A DNA stretch of 38,764 bases from a virus: positions 1 through 38,764 of IMG/VR virus record IMGVR_UViG_3300031239_000006, one strand, 5' to 3'. Under the pieces are notes generated by a model, which searched no databases, had not been told where the DNA came from, and worked only from the letters and a program-made list of their open reading frames with translations. Of this stretch, positions 1 to 6,960 are shown piece by piece; the stretch's first letter is position 1; every line of letters begins with the position of its first letter. Position numbers and translations under genes: made by a program.

Positions 1-100
1 CGAAACAGCGCAAAACATCGCATAACACATTGTTTTCCAATAAGCCCCGCTCGTTCGGGACGAGGGGGTCGGAGGTTCGAATCCTCTCACTCCGACCAAT
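1..100. repeat. Terminal direct repeat, left copy (contains attP)
   Basis: These 100 bases are identical to the last 100 bases of the window. The repeat has about 49 bases of non-tRNA sequence followed by the 3' part of a tRNA. Its right edge lies two bases after the tRNA CCA, where phage and host sequence would diverge on integration. The simplest reading is a circular element opened at attP and joined by overlap. A true packaged terminal repeat is less likely, because the break falls exactly on the attachment core. Confidence 0.9.
50..98 (+). other. attP: attP core: 3' half of tRNA-Pro(CGG)
   Basis: The sequence folds as a tRNA from anticodon-stem position 28 to the CCA end. The anticodon loop TTCGGGA has anticodon CGG. 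A five-base variable loop follows, then a T arm with loop TTCGAAT, the 3' acceptor strand CACTCCG, discriminator A and CCA. The 5' half of the tRNA is missing, and base 49 (G) mispairs with G65, marking the left edge of host identity. Tyrosine recombinases commonly integrate at tRNA 3' ends and the integrase gene ends 26 bases away, so this is the attachment core. It would rebuild the host tRNA on integration. Confidence 0.88.
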
Positions 101-123
101 CTTTTCAATTACTTGCCTAAACA

Positions 124-1236
124 TCACGCCCTCTTCGGTGTTCTTTTCGGTGTTCTAAACGCCTCGGCGTGGTGGCCGTAAACTCGCTCGATCATCTCCG
201 CTGTTGCCCCTGCAAACCCGGCCACGTCCCATATCGACCAGCCCTCGTGCAGCCGCCAGGTGATCGCCGTGTGTCGCAGGATGTGGGGCGTCACGTCCGG
301 GCCGAGGCCCGCGCGCGCCACGGCGCCACGCCAGGCGCGCTGCATCCGGTCCATGCGGGAGCCGTCCCATGTGACGATATAGAGCCCCGCCGCCGGCATT
401 TGCGACCATCTGGCGAGGTGGGGCGCAAGCGCGGGCGGGATCGCGACGGGCGGGCGTCGCTTGGCCGTCTGGCGCGCGCCGGGCGGGGCGCGGTAGAGCA
501 CGCCGCGGGCGAGGTCGACATGGCCGCCGTCCGTATGCACGCGCCAGCCGAGCCCGAGAATCGCGTCGTGACGCGTCGCCGTGTAGAGCCCGATCAGGAC
601 GAATCGCGCGACGTGCCGGTTGCGCTCGCCGGGCCGGCCCCAGATCGCCAGCCGCTCGCGGCGCGTCGCAATGTCGCAGCAGGGCGCGAATCGCCAGCCG
701 AGCGCCGCCGCGATCAGCCGCGCGGCTTCCCCGCGCTCAAGCCAGCGTTCGCGCGGCGGGGATTTTTCCGGCAGCGCGATGGGGATTTCGCAGGCGATCT
801 TGCGGGATTTGAACGCGTGGCGCAGTGCGGCGCGCAGATCCTCCAGCTCGCGCCGGGCGGCCTGTTCGGCCCCGCGCGCGCGGACATAGGCGGCGCAGCT
901 CGATGGCGTGATTTCGTCGGCGACGGCGGTCTTGAAAAAACTTAGCAGGCGCGCGAGGCGGGCGCCGGTCTCTTTGGGGCGGGCGGTGGCGTTGGCGCGG
1001 TCCTGGGCGTAAAGCGCGATTATGTCCGCGACTCGGACCGCAGCGGGATCACGCGACCCGAAATTCGGGCGGGCGGTTCGCGCAAGGTGGCGTTCGAGGG
1101 CTTCCCGAGCCCCTTCACGATCGCCAGCGCCGCAGCCAGTGCTCGTTCGGCTTCCTCCGTCGCGGATATACCAAACGGCGTCCCCGTCTTTTCTGGCTTT
1201 GAGGTAGAGATGCGGACCTCTGCTTTGTCGCGGCAC
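124..1236 (-). CDS. int: Tyrosine recombinase, phage integrase
   Basis: Site-specific recombinase that would integrate and excise the phage at the tRNA-Pro gene. The protein is 370 aa. The N-terminal ~60 residues look like an arm-binding domain, and the C-terminal catalytic domain carries Arg222 (ATRHDAI), the HxxR box His318/Arg321 (HILRH) and the nucleophile Tyr353 (RVYGHH). The usual LGH box reads FAG, so the second histidine is replaced. I chose the GTG at 1236 because GGAGG stands five bases before it. The frame is open further upstream to 1527, but that part is a shadow of the preceding gene. It overlaps the HTH gene by 217 bases in another frame and ends next to attP. Confidence 0.93.
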   Translation of the reverse strand: MPRQSRGPHLYLKARKDGDAVWYIRDGGSRTSTGCGAGDREGAREALERHLARTARPNFGSRDPAAVRVADIIALYAQDRANATARPKETGARLARLLSFFKTAVADEITPSSCAAYVRARGAEQAARRELEDLRAALRHAFKSRKIACEIPIALPEKSPPRERWLERGEAARLIAAALGWRFAPCCDIATRRERLAIWGRPGERNRHVARFVLIGLYTATRHDAILGLGWRVHTDGGHVDLARGVLYRAPPGARQTAKRRPPVAIPPALAPHLARWSQMPAAGLYIVTWDGSRMDRMQRAWRGAVARAGLGPDVTPHILRHTAITWRLHEGWSIWDVAGFAGATAEMIERVYGHHAEAFRTPKRTPKRA

Positions 1237-1454
1237 TTTTTCCTCCAAGCGGCGATATCGGCCGGCGTCGTCACGGTCAGCCGCCCCAGGCGCTCCGTGG
1301 CGAGATCGCCCCGCGCGGCGGCGGCGCGCAGCGTGGACTCGGTGACAAGATCGCGCAAGAGGGTCCGCGCCGCCTCGGCGAGCGTGAGGGGCGCGTCGGG
1401 CGCGAGCCCGGCGGGGTCTGCGTCCAGCATGGCTGGCGCGGCGCGGCGGGTCAT
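1020..1454 (-). CDS. Excisionase-like HTH protein
   Basis: 144 aa. Residues about 20-72 form a compact winged-helix/MerR-like DNA-binding domain (LTLAEAARTLL, then TLRAAAARGDL, then GRLTVTTPADIAAW), the layout of small excisionase-type proteins. Its start overlaps the stop of the upstream gene (ATGA), so translation is probably coupled. The last ~73 residues are read out of frame over the start of the integrase. Whether that tail is functional or simply read-out to the next stop cannot be told from sequence. A role as directionality factor for the integrase is inferred from position and fold. Confidence 0.7.
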   Translation of the reverse strand: MTRRAAPAMLDADPAGLAPDAPLTLAEAARTLLRDLVTESTLRAAAARGDLATERLGRLTVTTPADIAAWRKKCRDKAEVRISTSKPEKTGTPFGISATEEAERALAAALAIVKGLGKPSNATLREPPARISGRVIPLRSESRT

Positions 1455-1756
1455 TGGGCGCTATCCGTTTCAGCGGGGCCGTCCATCGGTCCCCAAATGT
1501 TGACATTAACCCATTCGACAAACGCAAAGATAAACCGCCGATCGCTCCCTGTCGCTTCGTCGATCATCCGTTCCAGCGGCGTTTTGCCCGGCGCCCAATT
1601 GTTCCCTGTCTCGGCTCGAAACGCCGCAAGGCAATTGTCATCTTGCAGCGCCCATGAAATGCAGCCCAGCCACAGCGGCAACATGTAAGTCGGCGTATCG
1701 GCGGGCAGTAGCGACTCGATCGTCGCTTCCGGCTCTTTGTCGCGCGCGCGGGTCAT
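1451..1756 (-). CDS. Conserved-looking hypothetical phage protein
   Basis: 101 aa, function not recognised. It is acidic and rich in tryptophan (WLGCISWALQDD, EWVNVNIWGP), with no membrane segment or catalytic motif that I can name. The ATG at 1756 has AGGAG ten bases upstream. A GTG at 1795 in the same frame is less well placed. A 13-codon frame ends just before this ATG (TGACATG), so coupling to a leader is possible. The stop overlaps the start of the HTH gene downstream. Confidence 0.65.
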   Translation of the reverse strand: MTRARDKEPEATIESLLPADTPTYMLPLWLGCISWALQDDNCLAAFRAETGNNWAPGKTPLERMIDEATGSDRRFIFAFVEWVNVNIWGPMDGPAETDSAQ

Positions 1757-1816
1757 GTCAGGCGGGCTCCTGCGGGGCGTCGGGCGCGAATTCACGCATG
1801 GCGGCGTCGGAAACAG

Positions 1817-1930
1817 CTAACCGTTGCCCCCCCCCATGACGACGAAAGGAATTTCTCCCGAATCCATCATGCGCTCGCATTCCGCCAACGCTTGAATTTC
1901 GCTCTTCGTAAACTTGTATTGTTCGGTCAT
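1817..1930 (-). CDS. Very small hypothetical protein
   Basis: 37 aa beginning MTEQYKFTKSEIQAL and ending in a GGG tail. It is preceded by an AGGGAA ribosome site, and its ATG overlaps the stop of the membrane micro-protein upstream (ATGA). There is no recognised domain. The tight coupling and non-shadow composition support expression, but function is unknown. Confidence 0.5.
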   Translation of the reverse strand: MTEQYKFTKSEIQALAECERMMDSGEIPFVVMGGGNG

Positions 1931-2028
1931 TTCCCTGTTCCTTCCAAGATCACCCACAGCGCCCCGCACCACGCGGCCATGACGCCGACAATCGCCAGCA
2001 CGGCGAAGAGGCGGGCGCGCTGGGTCAT
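1927..2028 (-). CDS. Single-pass membrane micro-protein
   Basis: 33 aa with one hydrophobic helix (LFAVLAIVGVMAAWCGALWVIL) after a positively charged start (MTQRAR), so N-in orientation is likely. Its ATG overlaps the stop of the ASCH-like gene (CAATGA) and its stop overlaps the next ATG, so it sits in an unbroken chain of coupled genes. Function is unknown. An early-gene membrane modulator is a guess. Confidence 0.5.
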   Translation of the reverse strand: MTQRARLFAVLAIVGVMAAWCGALWVILEGTGK

Positions 2029-2708
2029 TGCGGAGCGCGCCCAACTTCATCGATGTTCGCGTTGACCACGCGGAATGTGCGGACGACGACCCAGGGGTTC
2101 GCGGTCCATGAGCCGGCGCCGTTTATCGATTCCCAAAGCTGCGCAAACCCGCGCTGCGGCCACCGCAAACGTCGCGAACACTGCTCGGCGGTCTCATCGT
2201 AATCGTCCGCGTGTCTTTCGATCGCGGCGACGGCCTTGCTCATGTCGGCAACCCCCTCGGCAATCGCGTCGTCGTAACTGATATCCTGCAACCGTTCGAC
2301 CCGCACGGCGTCGATCAGCAGCGTGAGGCGGCTCGCCCATTGCGGCATGAACATGCCGGGGCGTTTCCTGCCGACGCTTTTGTTGTCGCTCCAATGGGCG
2401 TCCGCGTCGAACAGAATGCTCGTGTCTCTGGGCAGGTCGCGCGGCTTGATCTTGTCGAACGCGGCGTCTTCCGTGCGCCACGATTCGCGCACCCATTCGC
2501 GATCGCCGGGGGCAACTCGCGGCGATTGCACATCCTCGCGCTTAATCATCATCCAATTGCCGATACCCCCAAACGCGGGCGCCCCCTTTTCAAGATCGGC
2601 GATCGTCACCCCTTTGCGCGGCTTCAACACGCGCCGCGTCTGCGTCTTGCGCCCTTCGCGCAACGCCCGCACCATCGGCGCGGAAAACAGGATCGGTCTA
2701 TCGGTCAT
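2025..2708 (-). CDS. ASCH-like phage protein
   Basis: 227 aa. The protein has the pattern of a widespread phage/prophage family: an opening RPILFSAPMVRAL, then KTQTRRVLKP, a GDREWVRESW segment, MPQWASRLTL, RVERLQDIS.DDAIAEG, and a closing LWESINGAGSWTANPW. This pattern resembles ASCH-domain proteins, a PUA-like fold thought to bind RNA or modified nucleotides. The biochemical role is not established. ATG at 2708 has GAGG nine bases upstream. It is part of the leftward operon. Confidence 0.75.
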   Translation of the reverse strand: MTDRPILFSAPMVRALREGRKTQTRRVLKPRKGVTIADLEKGAPAFGGIGNWMMIKREDVQSPRVAPGDREWVRESWRTEDAAFDKIKPRDLPRDTSILFDADAHWSDNKSVGRKRPGMFMPQWASRLTLLIDAVRVERLQDISYDDAIAEGVADMSKAVAAIERHADDYDETAEQCSRRLRWPQRGFAQLWESINGAGSWTANPWVVVRTFRVVNANIDEVGRAPQ

Positions 2709-2916
2709 GGGGCGTGTCCTCTTTTTTAACGGCGTATCCAGCGTTAAAAGGCGCCGTGTCCATGAAATTGAGGCATGGATACACACCGTTTGCGCCAACC
2801 GTGAAAATCGTCCACGACTGCCGCTCGCCGCTCGATTTCGTCCCGCTCTTTTCGGATCGATAGCAACGCCATGCCGCCGGGCATATGTCGTTAGCGCACA
2901 TCTGTATGTCAGGCAT
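2698..2916 (-). CDS. Small cysteine-containing hypothetical protein
   Basis: 72 aa with four cysteines (at CANDIC, WRCY and YPCLNF). It has no CxxC pair pattern that would prove a metal site. The start overlaps the stop of the upstream gene, and its own end overlaps the ASCH-like gene by 11 bases. An AGGGG stands upstream of the ATG. Function is not recognised. Confidence 0.55.
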   Translation of the reverse strand: MPDIQMCANDICPAAWRCYRSEKSGTKSSGERQSWTIFTVGANGVYPCLNFMDTAPFNAGYAVKKEDTPHDR

Positions 2917-3127
2917 CGCCCGCCCCTTTCGCTTCGTTGTTTTCTTCGTCGACGGCGGCGACTGTCGGAGCGCTCTCGATCTGCTGCCGTTCCTCCCGCA
3001 CGCTCGCGGCGGCGATCAGCGCGGCGCGGCAAACGTCGCTCCACATGACCGTTTGATCGGACGAAAGAAGCTCCAGGATTTTCGCTTGCGCAACTTTCAC
3101 CTCTTCGATGCTCGGCTCATATGTCAT
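2909..3127 (-). CDS. Small helical hypothetical protein
   Basis: 72 aa, mostly predicted helix with many charged residues, beginning MTYEPSIEEVKVAQAKIL and ending in an acidic tail. GGAG stands seven bases before an ATGACATATG start region, and the first ATG overlaps the preceding stop. No domain recognised. Confidence 0.55.
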   Translation of the reverse strand: MTYEPSIEEVKVAQAKILELLSSDQTVMWSDVCRAALIAAASVREERQQIESAPTVAAVDEENNEAKGAGDA

Positions 3128-3321
3128 TTCGCCGCTCCGTCGCTCGCGCTCCGAGCTTCATGCACCTTGATGTGGGTCGTGATGAAATCAACGCAGTCCG
3201 TTGCGTTCCCCGCAAACGTAGGGGTCTTTACCACGCCTGGACGATAAACAGTGTTGTCCAGCACCGCGTAGCCGCCGTTCGTGGCGCTGATGATTATCAG
3301 TTCGATGTGTCGGTTGTTCAT
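3124..3321 (-). CDS. Small hypothetical protein
   Basis: 65 aa beginning MNNRHIELIIISATNGGYAV, with a beta-rich first half and a C-terminal helix. I chose the second ATG (3321) because AGGGG lies six bases before it, while the ATG at 3327 directly abuts that site. Its stop overlaps the next gene. Base composition here is less GC-rich than in the neighbours. Function is unknown. Confidence 0.55.
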   Translation of the reverse strand: MNNRHIELIIISATNGGYAVLDNTVYRPGVVKTPTFAGNATDCVDFITTHIKVHEARSASDGAAK

Positions 3322-3330
3322 CGTCATCCC

Positions 3331-3510
3331 CTATTGAAAAAGCCCGAGCCGATAAGCTGCGTCGGCAAGAATGAGCGCCCCGAAAGTCATTGGGAAAAAC
3401 TGCGCCCAAAGAGAACTGAACATCGAATGCGTCTCAATCCGCGCCGCGATAAAAAACAGGTTCAGCGCAGCCGCCGCTTCGGCGTAAGGAATGGCATGCA
3501 CCATCATCAT
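3331..3510 (-). CDS. Small hypothetical protein with hydrophobic segment
   Basis: 59 aa opening with three methionines (ATGATGATG). It begins seven bases after the ParB-like stop and ends ten bases before the next start, filling the gap between them. It has a hydrophobic/aromatic centre (LNLFFIAAR and FPMTFGALILADAAY). The ribosome site is a weak GAGAGAG run. Function unknown. It could be membrane associated. Confidence 0.45.
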   Translation of the reverse strand: MMMVHAIPYAEAAAALNLFFIAARIETHSMFSSLWAQFFPMTFGALILADAAYRLGLFQ

Positions 3511-3517
3511 CTCTCTC

Positions 3518-5680
3518 TCACGCCGCTTGCGCCGGCGCTTGTTTCAGCGTCACCCCGAGATAATGCACGCCGGTTTTTGTGCGGGTTTTTTCGAGCCCGG
3601 CGGCAAAGAGCGCTGCTGAAAACTGCGCTGTGGTCAGCGACGGGTAATCGCGCAATGCGGCCCATGGATCGTAGGCGGCGGCGAGGAGGCTCGCTTTTGT
3701 GCGCGCGCTCTCGTCCATCGTGCATTGTTCGAGCAGCCATTGCGCGACCTGCGCATTTGCGTCTGGCGCGATCATCGTCATCGTAACCAAAGGACCGTCG
3801 CCAAGCGCGCGCATGTGATCGACGTCGGCCGCGATCGCTTCCGCCATCGCCTGGGCCGTGCTGCGCGTGTCCTCATGCGCTTTGGGCGCTGGCTCTGGCG
3901 CAGCGCGCGCGAGAACGTCGGCTATGTCTGGCGGGAGCCATTGCCTGTCTTTCGCCAACGTCGCGGCGCGCTTGGCGAGGTCGGTCTTTTTCAGCTTCGG
4001 CGCATCGCTCGCGGCGGCTTCTCCATCCAGCGCGCGAATCGCTTCGATCGCGGCGTCGCGCGTCGCGGCGAGAAAATATTCGTCGTAGTTGAGCGCGGCG
4101 GCGAGGTCGGCGCGTATACCCGACAGGCGCGCGGCGGTTGCGATCAGGATCAGCGCCGGCTGCATGTCGCTCTTCGACACGTCGATCGCGCGCGCGACCA
4201 GCTCGGCGAAGGCGGTCGTCAAATCGTTGAGCGGCGTCGAGGCGCAGCGCGCGAGCGCTGTTTCGAAGCGCTCGCTCTTGATGCTCTCCAGCAGATCGGA
4301 GCGCGGGCGCTCGCGCCAATAGCCGTTCGGATCGGACAGGCCGATTCCGTCGCGGCCATAAGAGCAGCCGAGCGCGGCGACGGCGAAGGCGAGCGCGAGA
4401 TTGAGATTGCGGCCGGTCACGTCGCGCAGCGCGGCGTTCATCGCCTCGTCCAGCACGCCGCGGAGCGCCTTGCTGGGCTTTTCGGGCGTTGGCGCGGGCG
4501 GCGCTGCGGGGTCGGGTTTGGCGGTCGCGGGAACGGGCGACTCGTCGTCGTCTGCGTCGTCGTCCTGCGCGGCGTCTTCGCTCGGCTGCGCCAGCGGGAC
4601 GGCGCGATCAATAATGATCTTGCCGAGCGAATCGATGTCGACGCGGACGCCGAGCGTTGCGCGCTCCTCGGCAGAAAAGGCGCGCAATAACGCGCGCAAT
4701 TCGATTTCGTCGAGTTCGAAAATAAGAGCGCTTGTTTTGTCGCTAGACAACCCAGGACCGCGCAACGTGCTCGCAATTTCGTCAAAACGTTCGGCGTCGT
4801 CGGCGTAGTCCCCGTCGCGCTCGATCGGGTCCGGATCATCGCCCGTGGTCAACAGCGCCGCGCCCCAGCCCTCGGCCTGCATGATCTTCTCGGCTTCCGC
4901 GAGCAACAGCCTGTCGCAGGTCTGATGCGCGATGCTGGCGTCCAGAAAACGCGCGCCGTCTTCGTCGAAGAGGCTTTCCTCGATCCGCCCGCCGGCGGCG
5001 ATATAAGCGTCGATTCGCGCGGGGTCGGCGCGCAAGAATTTAGCTTCACTGCTGCCGCTCGCCAGCTCGTCCAGGCGCAAGCGGCTGCGGATAAAATAGG
5101 GGCGCTCGATATCGAAATCCGCGGCCTCGTCGAGCAGCGCCTCCTGCGCCGCGATCGTCCCGGTCGTGAACGCTTCGGCGCAGTCGCGGTCGATCTGTCC
5201 CGCGCGCCACAACTCAAGCACGCGCGGCGAGAGACGGCCGAGCGCGAGGCGCTGGCGGACCTGCCTTTCGCTTTGCGCAAAGTCGTGCGCGATCTGCGCC
5301 GTCGTCATGCCGGCGTCGGCGAGCTGGCGGAACGCCTCATATTCGTCGACAGGGTGCAGCGGCTTCTGCGTGATCGACACGGCGAGCGCCGCCTCGCGCG
5401 CTTCGGTCTCCGTGCCGGAAAACACGTCGCAGGTAATCACATTTGGCGCGTCGCCCTGCTCCTCCAGCAGGCGCAGCGCGCGCCAGCGCCGGCCGCCGTC
5501 CAGCACTTCGTAGCCGCTGTCGTCCGGCGATTTGATGACCAGCGGCGGCTGGCGCAGGCCGACCGCGCGGATCGTCGCGGAAAGGGTCGTCACGTCGCTG
5601 GTCGTGTCCTGGCGGGGATTGAGCGGCGACAGACGCGTGATGCGCGACAGCGGGAGATCGATGAGAGTGGCGACGGACAT
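3518..5680 (-). CDS. Large ParB-like protein
   Basis: 720 aa, against about 300 for chromosomal ParB. Residues 5-120 are a ParB N-terminal domain with NPRQ (21-24) and the box II motif GGRRWRAL (62-69), which in the family forms the CTP-binding site. An HTH follows at about 125-175 (MTTAQIAHDFAQSERQVRQRL). Residues ~370-400 are an acidic and proline-rich linker, and the C-terminal ~300 residues are helical and unrecognised. ATG at 5680 has GGAG five bases upstream. No ParA partner is encoded here, so a role in DNA segregation, condensation or transcription is open. Plasmid-type long ParB-like proteins are the closest match. Confidence 0.85.
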   Translation of the reverse strand: MSVATLIDLPLSRITRLSPLNPRQDTTSDVTTLSATIRAVGLRQPPLVIKSPDDSGYEVLDGGRRWRALRLLEEQGDAPNVITCDVFSGTETEAREAALAVSITQKPLHPVDEYEAFRQLADAGMTTAQIAHDFAQSERQVRQRLALGRLSPRVLELWRAGQIDRDCAEAFTTGTIAAQEALLDEAADFDIERPYFIRSRLRLDELASGSSEAKFLRADPARIDAYIAAGGRIEESLFDEDGARFLDASIAHQTCDRLLLAEAEKIMQAEGWGAALLTTGDDPDPIERDGDYADDAERFDEIASTLRGPGLSSDKTSALIFELDEIELRALLRAFSAEERATLGVRVDIDSLGKIIIDRAVPLAQPSEDAAQDDDADDDESPVPATAKPDPAAPPAPTPEKPSKALRGVLDEAMNAALRDVTGRNLNLALAFAVAALGCSYGRDGIGLSDPNGYWRERPRSDLLESIKSERFETALARCASTPLNDLTTAFAELVARAIDVSKSDMQPALILIATAARLSGIRADLAAALNYDEYFLAATRDAAIEAIRALDGEAAASDAPKLKKTDLAKRAATLAKDRQWLPPDIADVLARAAPEPAPKAHEDTRSTAQAMAEAIAADVDHMRALGDGPLVTMTMIAPDANAQVAQWLLEQCTMDESARTKASLLAAAYDPWAALRDYPSLTTAQFSAALFAAGLEKTRTKTGVHYLGVTLKQAPAQAA

Positions 5681-5691
5681 GTTGGCTCCGG

Positions 5692-5994
5692 TCAATGATG
5701 CTCTTGCGGGCGGCGCGCGCCGGGCGGCGCGACGAGATATTCGACGAGCTGGATCAGCCGCGCCGTTCGGTTCTGCGAGATAAACGGCGGGGCCAGCGGC
5801 GAAATGTCGAAAGCGGCGATGCGCGCGATTTCGAGCAAGGCGAGTTCGATGTCGCCGGCGTCGGCCGCGTCGCGCGCGGCCTTGTCGCAGCGATCAAAGA
5901 ACAGCACAGCGTCATTGGCGGCGCGGGCGGTGGCGAGACGACGCTGCTGGATCGCGCGCAGCCGCGGCGGAAAGTCGAGAACGACGCCGGTCAT
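5692..5994 (-). CDS. Hypothetical helical protein
   Basis: 100 aa, alanine- and arginine-rich and mostly helical. It lies between the membrane protein and the ParB-like gene and is coupled to both: its ATG overlaps the upstream stop, and its end lies just past the ParB ribosome site. Function is not recognised. An accessory to either neighbour is possible. Confidence 0.6.
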   Translation of the reverse strand: MTGVVLDFPPRLRAIQQRRLATARAANDAVLFFDRCDKAARDAADAGDIELALLEIARIAAFDISPLAPPFISQNRTARLIQLVEYLVAPPGARRPQEHH

Positions 5995-6815
5995 TGCGCA
6001 GCGTCCGGCTCGGAAACGTCGGGCTGCGTCAGCAGATTCGCGCCGCGCATCTGTCCGACGAGGATCGGCGCGACCGACCATCCGGACATGCCGGCGGTCA
6101 CCGCCCATTTCACGGAGTCTTCGGCGGCTTTGACGGCGTGGAGGCGGCGGCGTTCGAAAGCCTCGTGAACGGCGGCGAAAAATTCGGGAGGCGTAGGCGT
6201 GTCCCAATCGTTCGACATAACCACGCTGTCGAAAATTATGCAGTCGGACGCTGTGCCCCGGACGTTCAAAGCGTTTTTGCCGTTGCGCTGCAAATCAATC
6301 GCGAAAACGCTTTCCTGTGCAGCCTCCGCCGCGTTCTGTGTCCAGTCCGATGTGGCGACGCGATAGCCCCAGCGGATCAGATGGCTGATCGCGAAAGCCC
6401 AGAAGAAAACCACGAAAAAGATCACATGCTTTGGCCATTGCGCCAGCTCGTCGAGCGGCGGCTGCAGGCTGGCGAAGGCGATCGACAGATGATCGGCGGC
6501 GCTGATCGCCTGCGCCATCGCTTCGCCCGGCTCGAGCAGCGTCAGTTGCGGGAAGGTCACAAAGGCGAGGACGAGGGCCGCTGTTCCGATGATGTCGCCG
6601 ACGAGGCGGCGGGACAGGCCGCGCAGCGCGTTGGCGTGGGCGCGGCGGCGGCTGACGGCGGCGCCGGCGAGGCGGGCGATCTCCGGGGCGGGGAAGCGCG
6701 CCCTGTGGAGCGCCAGCGCCACGGCGGCGGGGTCGGAAAGATCGGTCGTCGCCGGGATGGCGTCGGCCATGAGGGCGATGCGGTGGTCGTCGTCGGGTTT
6801 GGGGGGCTGGGTCAT
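5991..6815 (-). CDS. Membrane protein with two helices, first gene of leftward operon
   Basis: 274 aa. Two hydrophobic segments are visible, at about 73-92 (VGDIIGTAALVLAFVTF) and 129-147 (HVIFFVVFFWAFAISHLI), with a ~35-residue loop between them and a long soluble C-terminal half. ATG at 6815 has GAGG five bases upstream and follows the leftward promoter closely. No family recognised. As the first product of the early operon it could act on the cell envelope or in exclusion, but that is inference. Confidence 0.65.
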   Translation of the reverse strand: MTQPPKPDDDHRIALMADAIPATTDLSDPAAVALALHRARFPAPEIARLAGAAVSRRRAHANALRGLSRRLVGDIIGTAALVLAFVTFPQLTLLEPGEAMAQAISAADHLSIAFASLQPPLDELAQWPKHVIFFVVFFWAFAISHLIRWGYRVATSDWTQNAAEAAQESVFAIDLQRNGKNALNVRGTASDCIIFDSVVMSNDWDTPTPPEFFAAVHEAFERRRLHAVKAAEDSVKWAVTAGMSGWSVAPILVGQMRGANLLTQPDVSEPDAAQ

Positions 6816-6844
6816 TGGGGCCTCGTCGGGTGTAGGACGGGGGA

Positions 6845-6873
6845 AGGCTAGATTATGCGTTTCGCATTGTCAA
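6845..6873 (-). promoter_or_regulatory. Leftward early promoter
   Basis: On the minus strand there is a perfect -35 box TTGACA (6873-6868), 17 bases, then TAGCCT (6850-6845) as -10. The -35 box occupies the gap between two operator palindromes, and the downstream one fills the spacer, so bound repressor would block polymerase. The expected start is about 25 bases before the membrane-protein ATG. Confidence 0.75.
6855..6867. promoter_or_regulatory. Operator OL-a
   Basis: Palindrome ATGCGTTTCGCAT: half-sites ATGCG and CGCAT around TTT. It is identical to the site at 6873-6885, with centres 18 bases apart. It lies in the spacer of the leftward promoter. It is the likely binding site of the phage repressor and/or the Cro-like protein, because degenerate copies flank the promoter between those two genes. 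Confidence 0.78.
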
Positions 6874-6885
6874 TGCGTTTCGCAT
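6873..6885. promoter_or_regulatory. Operator OL-b
   Basis: Second perfect copy of ATGCGTTTCGCAT, just upstream of the leftward -35 box and touching it. Two dimers 18 bases apart could contact each other cooperatively, as phage repressors do. Confidence 0.78.
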
Positions 6886-6960
6886 AACCGCTATACGCGC
6901 GCCGGGCGAATTGTTACATTTGCCTCGGCCTTGGCCGGGGCGGCATTGCGGGAGGGCGAA

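Noticed and set aside
50-98. Functional tRNA gene
   Set aside because: Only the 3' half is present. The preceding bases cannot form the D arm, 5' acceptor strand or the last anticodon-stem pair.
1-100. Terminal repeats as genuine packaged phage ends or as transposon ends
   Set aside because: The repeat holds the tRNA attachment core next to the integrase, and the break falls at the core edge. No transposase and no target-site signature are present.
1237-1527. Longer integrase beginning upstream at 1527
   Set aside because: The upstream part is arginine-rich shadow of the HTH gene. The GTG at 1236 has a clear ribosome site and gives a normal arm-binding domain.
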